A stretch of DNA of 10,313 bases from NCBI GenBank assembly GCA_934546725.1, contig CAKTED010000035.1, forward strand, positions 1 to 10,313. Direction: 5' to 3'. The notes under the pieces are model-generated. The model saw only the letters and a list, made by a program, of their open reading frames with translations. It was not told where the DNA came from and did no database searches. A program made the translations under genes and the position numbers. The stretch is from an uncultured Oscillospiraceae bacterium. Lineage in GTDB: Bacteria; Bacillota; Clostridia; Oscillospirales; Oscillospiraceae. Positions 6,013 through 10,313 of the stretch are shown one piece after another; position 1 is the first letter of the stretch; each line of letters starts with the position of its first letter.

Positions 6013-7283
6013 TGGACATAACCTTTGCCAAAGCGGGCACAGAGAACGAGCTTGCCGAGGCGCTGCGCCGCAGAAAGGGCGCGGTAAACGAAAAAATAAA
6101 CGCGATCGCCGCGGATATCATGGCCGACGTGCGGCAGAACGGCTACGCCGCCGTGGAAAAATATTCACTCTCTCTTGACGGCGCCGCTCCGCGCGAGATA
6201 GGCCGCGAGGAGCTGGAGGCCGCAATGGCCCGCTGCGACGAAAGGCTCGTTGCCGCAATGAAGCGCTCGGCGGAAAATATCCGCGCGTATCAGGAAAAGC
6301 TCCTGCCGGAAACGAAGATATGGGACAACGGCGCCGGAAAGCTCGGTCAGCTTGTGCGCGGTCTTACGCGCGTGGGTATTTACGTTCCCGGCGGCGCGGC
6401 GGCGTATCCCTCATCGGTTCTGATGAACGCCGTTCCGGCGCGCGTTGCGGGCGTGGAGGAGATAATCATGGTCACGCCGCCCACGAAGAATCTGAACGAC
6501 GCCGTTATGGCCGCCGCGCTCATCGCGGGAGTTGACCGCGTGATAGCCGTCGGCGGCGCGCAGGCCGTGGCCGCGCTGACATACGGCGCGGGCTTTATCC
6601 CGAGGGTGGATAAGCTCGTCGGCCCCGGAAACGCGTATGTCGCCGCAGCAAAGCGCCTTGCCTTCGGCGAGCTGGATATAGACATGGTGGCGGGGCCGTC
6701 CGAGGTGCTCGTTATCGCCGACGAAACGGCGAATCCCGTTTACGCCGCCGCCGACCTGCTCTCGCAGGCGGAGCACGATCCGCTTGCCGCCGCCGTGCTC
6801 GTAACGACGTCCGGGGAGACGGCGAAGGCCGTCCGCGCCGAGCTCGAGCGGCAGACGGCGTATCTCGAGCGCTCGGAGACCATAGAGCGCTCGCTGAACG
6901 ATTACGGCGCGCTCATCGTCTGCGAGGACCTTGCCGCCGCGGCGAGAATGGCGAACGAGATAGCGCCCGAGCACCTTGAGATACTCACGGCGGAGCCGGA
7001 AAAGCTCCTGCCGCTCATTAAAAACGCCGGAGCCATATTCATGGGCGAAAATTCGCCCGAGCCGCTGGGCGACTATATGGCGGGTCCGTCGCATGTTCTG
7101 CCAACGTCCGGCACGGCGCGCTTCTTCTCTCCGCTGTCCGTGGACAGCTTCCTCAAAAAGACCAGCCTCATCTCATACCGCCGCGATGCGCTCGAGGCAA
7201 TACACGAGGATATCATCCGCTTCGCCGAGTGCGAGGGGTTGACGGCGCATGCCAATTCCATCAGGGTAAGATTTGATAAATAA
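6009..7283 (+). CDS. hisD: Histidinol dehydrogenase HisD
   Basis: Catalyses the last two steps of histidine synthesis, oxidising L-histidinol to L-histidine with two NAD+, using zinc. It is 424 residues, normal length. Family signatures are GIYVPGG at 123-129, GGAQAVAAL at 182-190, DKLVGPGNAYV at 201-211 and DMVAGPSEVLV at 225-235. Zinc ligands appear as Gln253 and His256 (SQAEHDP), Asp355 (GDYMAGPSH) and His414 (EGLTAHAN). The catalytic Glu321-His322 pair is in APEHLEI. The start is ATG 6009 or the adjacent ATG 6012; AGAGGTG at 5995-6001 fits 6009 best, and this overlaps the hisG stop as ATGA. An upstream ATG at 5991 has no SD. A 20-bp gap leads to hisB; hisC, often found here, is absent. 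Confidence 0.97.
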   Translation: MMDITFAKAGTENELAEALRRRKGAVNEKINAIAADIMADVRQNGYAAVEKYSLSLDGAAPREIGREELEAAMARCDERLVAAMKRSAENIRAYQEKLLPETKIWDNGAGKLGQLVRGLTRVGIYVPGGAAAYPSSVLMNAVPARVAGVEEIIMVTPPTKNLNDAVMAAALIAGVDRVIAVGGAQAVAALTYGAGFIPRVDKLVGPGNAYVAAAKRLAFGELDIDMVAGPSEVLVIADETANPVYAAADLLSQAEHDPLAAAVLVTTSGETAKAVRAELERQTAYLERSETIERSLNDYGALIVCEDLAAAARMANEIAPEHLEILTAEPEKLLPLIKNAGAIFMGENSPEPLGDYMAGPSHVLPTSGTARFFSPLSVDSFLKKTSLISYRRDALEAIHEDIIRFAECEGLTAHANSIRVRFDK

Positions 7284-7291
7284 TAAGCACG

Positions 7292-7296
7292 GGAGG
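7292..7296 (+). promoter_or_regulatory. Ribosome binding site that sets the hisB start
   Basis: GGAGG ends one base before an ATG at 7298, too close to use, but lies 7 nt before the in-frame ATG at 7304. The second ATG is therefore the likely start. Confidence 0.75.
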
Positions 7297-7303
7297 TATG
7301 AAA

Positions 7304-7882
7304 ATGCGTGAAGCAAGGGTAACGAGAGATACGAAAGAGACGCGGATAGAGCTTGAGCTTTCGCTGGAGGGCGGAGAGGTCAGCGTCAGCACCGGCGTGG
7401 GCTTTTTTGACCATATGCTCACGGCGCTGTTCTTTTACGCGGGCTTCGGCGCAAAGCTTACGGTTCACGGCGACCTGCATGTGGATGCGCACCATACCGT
7501 GGAGGACACCGGTATCGCCATCGGCCAGGCCGTCAGGGCCGCCCTTGGCGACAAGCGCGGCATTACCCGCTTTGCGCATAAATACGTCCCGATGGACGAG
7601 GCGCTGTGCTTCACGGCGCTTGATATCAGCGGCCGCGCCTTCCTTGTCTTTGACGCCGAAATGCCGCAGGAGCGCATCGGCGGCTATGATTCCTGCCTGA
7701 CGGAGGAATTCATGCGCGCGCTTGCCTTCAACGCGGGCATAACGCTGCATCAGCGCTGCGAATACGGCAGAAACGCGCATCATATCACCGAGGCGCTGTT
7801 CAAGTCGCTCGGTCTTGCGCTGAAGGAGGCCGTGAGCGTTAACGGCGGCGGAGTTGTTTCCACAAAGGGAGTGCTGGCATGA
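7304..7882 (+). CDS. hisB: Imidazoleglycerol-phosphate dehydratase HisB (monofunctional)
   Basis: Dehydrates imidazole glycerol phosphate to imidazole acetol phosphate, step 6 of the pathway, in a manganese-dependent 24-mer. The 192 residues cover only the dehydratase. The N-terminal histidinol-phosphatase domain of the enterobacterial HisB is absent, so that phosphatase must be encoded elsewhere. Metal-ligand motifs are present: FFDHML (His37), HHTVED at 63-68, LHQRCEYG (His149) and the second AHHITEA at 158-164. Around 42-49 the segment FFYAGFGA stands where many homologues have ARHGGFD. The start at 7304 is set by the SD; 7298 would add two residues. The end overlaps hisH by 4 bp (ATGA). 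Confidence 0.96.
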   Translation: MREARVTRDTKETRIELELSLEGGEVSVSTGVGFFDHMLTALFFYAGFGAKLTVHGDLHVDAHHTVEDTGIAIGQAVRAALGDKRGITRFAHKYVPMDEALCFTALDISGRAFLVFDAEMPQERIGGYDSCLTEEFMRALAFNAGITLHQRCEYGRNAHHITEALFKSLGLALKEAVSVNGGGVVSTKGVLA

Positions 7883-8487
7883 AGCGCGTTGGAATAATCG
7901 ACTATGGCGCGGGCAACCTCATGAGCGTTGCAAACGCGCTGAAATATCTTGGCCTCGAGAGCGTAATAAGCCGCGAAAAGAGCGTGCTTGAGGATTGCGA
8001 CAGGCTCATTTTGCCCGGTGTGGGCGCCTTCCCGGCGGCGATGCGCAGTCTTGAGGAGGCGGGACTTACCGATTTTGTCCGCGCCGAGGCGGCGAAAAAG
8101 CCGCTGCTTGGCATATGCCTGGGCATGCAGATGCTCTTTGACGAAAGCGACGAGATAGAGCCCTGCCGGGGGCTGGGGCTCATCCCCGGCAGGGTGACGC
8201 GGATCGAAACGCCGCTCAAGCTGCCCTGCATTGGCTGGAACTCGCTGAGCTTTAAAAACGACTGCCCCATGCTTCGCGGCCTTGAGGACGGAACGTACGT
8301 CTACTTCGTCCACAGCTACTGCGCTCACCCGGAGCGGCGTGGGGATCTTGCCGCGACGGCGGACTACGGCGCGGAGGTGACGGCGCTCGTGTGGCGCGGA
8401 TATGTTTACGGCGCGCAGTTCCATCCGGAAAAAAGCGGCGAAAAGGGGCTTGTGATGCTTAAAAACTTCGGGGAGCTGAGAGACTGA
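7879..8487 (+). CDS. hisH: Imidazole glycerol phosphate synthase glutaminase subunit HisH
   Basis: This class I glutamine amidotransferase releases ammonia from glutamine and channels it into HisF. It is 202 residues. The catalytic triad is visible: Cys80 in GICLGMQ, His182 and Glu184 in QFHPEKS. The oxyanion-strand motif LPGVGAF is at 45-51 and DYGAGNL at 8-14. At 116-121 it reads PCIGWN where PHxGWN is common, a minor change. AAAGGGAG at 7864-7871 gives an SD 7 nt upstream. It overlaps hisB by 4 bp and hisA by 1 bp. Its partner HisF lies one gene further on, as the fused protein. Confidence 0.97.
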   Translation: MKRVGIIDYGAGNLMSVANALKYLGLESVISREKSVLEDCDRLILPGVGAFPAAMRSLEEAGLTDFVRAEAAKKPLLGICLGMQMLFDESDEIEPCRGLGLIPGRVTRIETPLKLPCIGWNSLSFKNDCPMLRGLEDGTYVYFVHSYCAHPERRGDLAATADYGAEVTALVWRGYVYGAQFHPEKSGEKGLVMLKNFGELRD

Positions 8488-9206
8488 TGAAAATACTTCC
8501 TGCCATAGATCTGAAGGACTGCCGCTGCGTGCGGCTTTATAAGGGCGATTTCGCAACCGTCCACCAGGTGGCGGACGATCCGCTCGAGGTGGCGGGGGCG
8601 TTCAAAGCCGCCGGGGCGGAGCTGATACACGTCGTTGACCTTGACGGGGCGAAGTCCGGCGAGCGGAAAAACGCGGCCATCGTCCGCGAGCTCTGCGAAA
8701 GATCGGGCCTCAGGGTAGAGCTTGGCGGCGGACTGCGCAGCATGGCCGACCTTGAGGCGATGGACGCTCTCGGCGTCTGGCGCATGATAATCGGCTCCGC
8801 CGCCGTAACGCGGCCCGAGCTTGTGGCCGAGGCCGTCCGGCGCTTCGGCAGCGAGCGCATAGCCGTGGGGATAGACGCGCTCGACGGGCGCGTGAGAACG
8901 CACGGCTGGGTCGAGGACAGCGGCGCGGACGCCTTTGACTTTGCCGAAAGAATGGCGAAGCTTGGCGCGGGCACGATCATTTTTACGGATATTTCCCGCG
9001 ACGGTACTCTTTCCGGCCCGCCGATAGAGGCGCTTGGCCGCCTCTGCTCAGCGCTTGACTGCGGCGTTGTGGCAAGCGGAGGCGTGGCCGGGATAGATGA
9101 CATCGCGGCGATAAAAAAAGCGGGCGCGGCGGGCGCGATAATCGGCAAGGCGTACTACGCCGGGACGATAGATCTTGCCGAAGCAGTGCGCCTTGCGGGC
9201 GAATAA
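8487..9206 (+). CDS. hisA: ProFAR isomerase HisA
   Basis: Isomerises ProFAR to PRFAR (Amadori rearrangement, step 4), a cytoplasmic (beta/alpha)8 barrel of 239 residues. Key residues are Asp8 in PAIDLK and Asp130 in VGIDALDG, the expected acid/base pair. Phosphate-binding loops are GGGLRS at 80-85 with IGSAAV, and TDISRDG at 167-173 with ASGGV and IIGKAYY further on. PriA-like dual TrpF activity is not expected, since that form is typical of actinobacteria. The start shares one base with the hisH stop (TGATG), with GGGGAG at 8470-8475 as SD. Confidence 0.97.
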   Translation: MKILPAIDLKDCRCVRLYKGDFATVHQVADDPLEVAGAFKAAGAELIHVVDLDGAKSGERKNAAIVRELCERSGLRVELGGGLRSMADLEAMDALGVWRMIIGSAAVTRPELVAEAVRRFGSERIAVGIDALDGRVRTHGWVEDSGADAFDFAERMAKLGAGTIIFTDISRDGTLSGPPIEALGRLCSALDCGVVASGGVAGIDDIAAIKKAGAAGAIIGKAYYAGTIDLAEAVRLAGE

Positions 9207-9218
9207 GGGGGCGGCGCG

Positions 9219-10310
9219 ATGCTGGCAAAAAGGATAATCCCCTGCCTGGACGTGAAGGACGGCCGGGTGGTGAAGGGCGTAAATTTCGTGGGTCTGCGCG
9301 ACGCCGGTGACCCCGTGGAGCTGGCGGCGCATTACAGCGCCGAGGGCGCGGACGAGATAGTTTTTCTGGACATAACCGCGACGCATGAGGGGCGGAAGAC
9401 CGTCGTGGACATGCTGCGGCGCACGGCGGAGCGCGTTTTCGTGCCGCTGGCCGTGGGCGGCGGCATCCGCAGCGTGGAGGATTTCACCGAGCTGCTTCGG
9501 GCGGGCGCGGACAAAATATCGGTAAATTCCGCCGCCGTGCGCGACCCGTACCTCATATCCCGCGCCGCCGAGAGGTTCGGCAGCCAGTGCGTCGTGATGG
9601 CCATAGACGCAAAGCGCCGGGATGGCGGCGGCTTTGAGGTCGTGATAAACGGCGGACGCGTCGGCACGGGGCTGGACGCCGTGGAATGGGCCGCGCGCGC
9701 CGAGGCTCTTGGCGCGGGCGAGATACTGCTCACCTCCATGGATGCCGACGGCACAAAGGCGGGCTTTGATATCGAGATGACCCGCGCCGTAACGCAGGCC
9801 GTGCGCATTCCCGTCATTGCGAGCGGCGGCTGCGGAAGGCTGGAGCATTTTGCCGCCGCGTTTGACGAGGCGGGGGCGGACGCGGCGCTTGCCGCGAGCC
9901 TTTTTCATTACGGCGAGCTGAGCATTGCGGAGGTAAAGAGCTACCTGCGCGACAGGAATATTCCAGTACGACAGGAGAAAAAAGGCATGGAGCTTACGGA
10001 GCTTTTCAGAAAATCCGAGCTTATCCCCGTGATAGCTCAGGACAGGGAGACAAAGGATGTACTGATGCTGGGCTTTACGAATCTTGAGGCCGTGAAGCTC
10101 ACGCTCAAAACGAAAACGGCGTGGTTCTGGAGCCGCAGCCGCTCGGAGCTCTGGAACAAGGGCGAGACTTCGGGCAACTTTCTGCACGTTCGCGAGGTTT
10201 ATACCGACTGCGACACCGATACGCTGCTTTATATCTGCGACCCGGACGGCCCGACCTGCCACACCGGCAGCCGCAGCTGCTTCTTTAACAAAATTGATCT
10301 GGAGGACTGA
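9219..10310 (+). CDS. hisF-hisI: HisF-HisI fusion: imidazole glycerol phosphate synthase cyclase subunit plus phosphoribosyl-AMP cyclohydrolase
   Basis: One 363-residue frame joins two enzymes. Residues 1-251 are a complete HisF barrel with both catalytic Asp residues at their canonical positions, Asp11 (CLDVKDG) and Asp130 (AIDAKR), plus VGGGIRS, SVNSAA and ASGGCG. It makes imidazole glycerol phosphate and AICAR using ammonia from HisH. A linker of about five residues (QEKKG) leads to Met257. Residues 257-363 are a full HisI that opens the ring of phosphoribosyl-AMP (step 3), with the Mg-type Asp cluster DCDTD at 330-334 and zinc ligands Cys331, Cys347 and Cys354 (CHTGSRSC). No HisE domain follows. 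SD AAGGGGG at 9205-9211; a 12-bp gap follows hisA. HisI begins at an internal ATG with its own SD, so a separate product is possible. Confidence 0.93.
   Translation: MLAKRIIPCLDVKDGRVVKGVNFVGLRDAGDPVELAAHYSAEGADEIVFLDITATHEGRKTVVDMLRRTAERVFVPLAVGGGIRSVEDFTELLRAGADKISVNSAAVRDPYLISRAAERFGSQCVVMAIDAKRRDGGGFEVVINGGRVGTGLDAVEWAARAEALGAGEILLTSMDADGTKAGFDIEMTRAVTQAVRIPVIASGGCGRLEHFAAAFDEAGADAALAASLFHYGELSIAEVKSYLRDRNIPVRQEKKGMELTELFRKSELIPVIAQDRETKDVLMLGFTNLEAVKLTLKTKTAWFWSRSRSELWNKGETSGNFLHVREVYTDCDTDTLLYICDPDGPTCHTGSRSCFFNKIDLED
9973..9989 (+). promoter_or_regulatory. Internal SD and start codon at the HisI boundary
   Basis: AGGAG at 9973-9977 lies 9 nt before an in-frame ATG at 9987-9989, exactly where a free HisI would begin (MELTELF). 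This may be a relic from when hisI was separate, or an active start giving a 107-residue HisI beside the fusion. Confidence 0.6.
10301..10306 (+). promoter_or_regulatory. Ribosome-site-like sequence at the end of hisF-hisI
   Basis: GGAGGA lies just before the stop codon (10308-10310), with the window ending 3 bases later. It would suit a gene starting immediately outside the window; hisE is the obvious guess because HisI here lacks that domain. Confidence 0.4.
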
Positions 10311-10313
10311 ATA

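Noticed and set aside
9048..10262. A long open frame of 404 codons on the - strand
   Set aside because: It is antisense to hisA and hisF-hisI, which have full catalytic motifs. Such frames are common opposite GC-rich genes; its His/Arg/Ala-rich content matches no family I recognise.

Overview
The window reads as a chromosomal segment of a GC-rich Firmicute, most likely a gut-type clostridium (Oscillospiraceae/Ruminococcaceae-like). This rests on strong Shine-Dalgarno (SD) sites, a polyamine-binding lipoprotein with a lipobox, the short HisG plus HisZ form of ATP phosphoribosyltransferase, and tight gene overlaps. The taxonomic placement is inference. All genes lie on the + strand.

Positions 1-3587 hold a polyamine ABC importer operon, potA (5' end missing), potB, potC and potD, closed by a strong intrinsic terminator. 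PotA is the ATPase, PotB and PotC form the membrane channel, and PotD is the membrane-anchored binding lipoprotein.

Positions 3588-4100 hold no credible gene. They contain a cluster of six related palindromic repeat units in both orientations. Their stems differ in sequence but keep pairing, which suggests a selected hairpin. An AT-rich stretch follows, with a consensus extended -10 promoter and a near-perfect 19-bp palindrome over its -35 box, a candidate operator.

Positions 4206-10310 hold a tightly packed histidine operon: hisZ, hisG, hisD, hisB, hisH, hisA and an in-frame hisF-hisI fusion. HisZ and HisG carry out step 1, HisI step 3, HisA step 4, HisF with HisH step 5, HisB step 6, and HisD the last two oxidations. 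HisE (step 2), HisC and histidinol-phosphate phosphatase are not in the window. An SD-like sequence at the very end of the fusion gene suggests another gene, perhaps hisE, begins just past the edge. The most notable coding feature is the hisF-hisI fusion: it retains an SD and an ATG exactly at the HisI domain boundary, so a free HisI may also be made.
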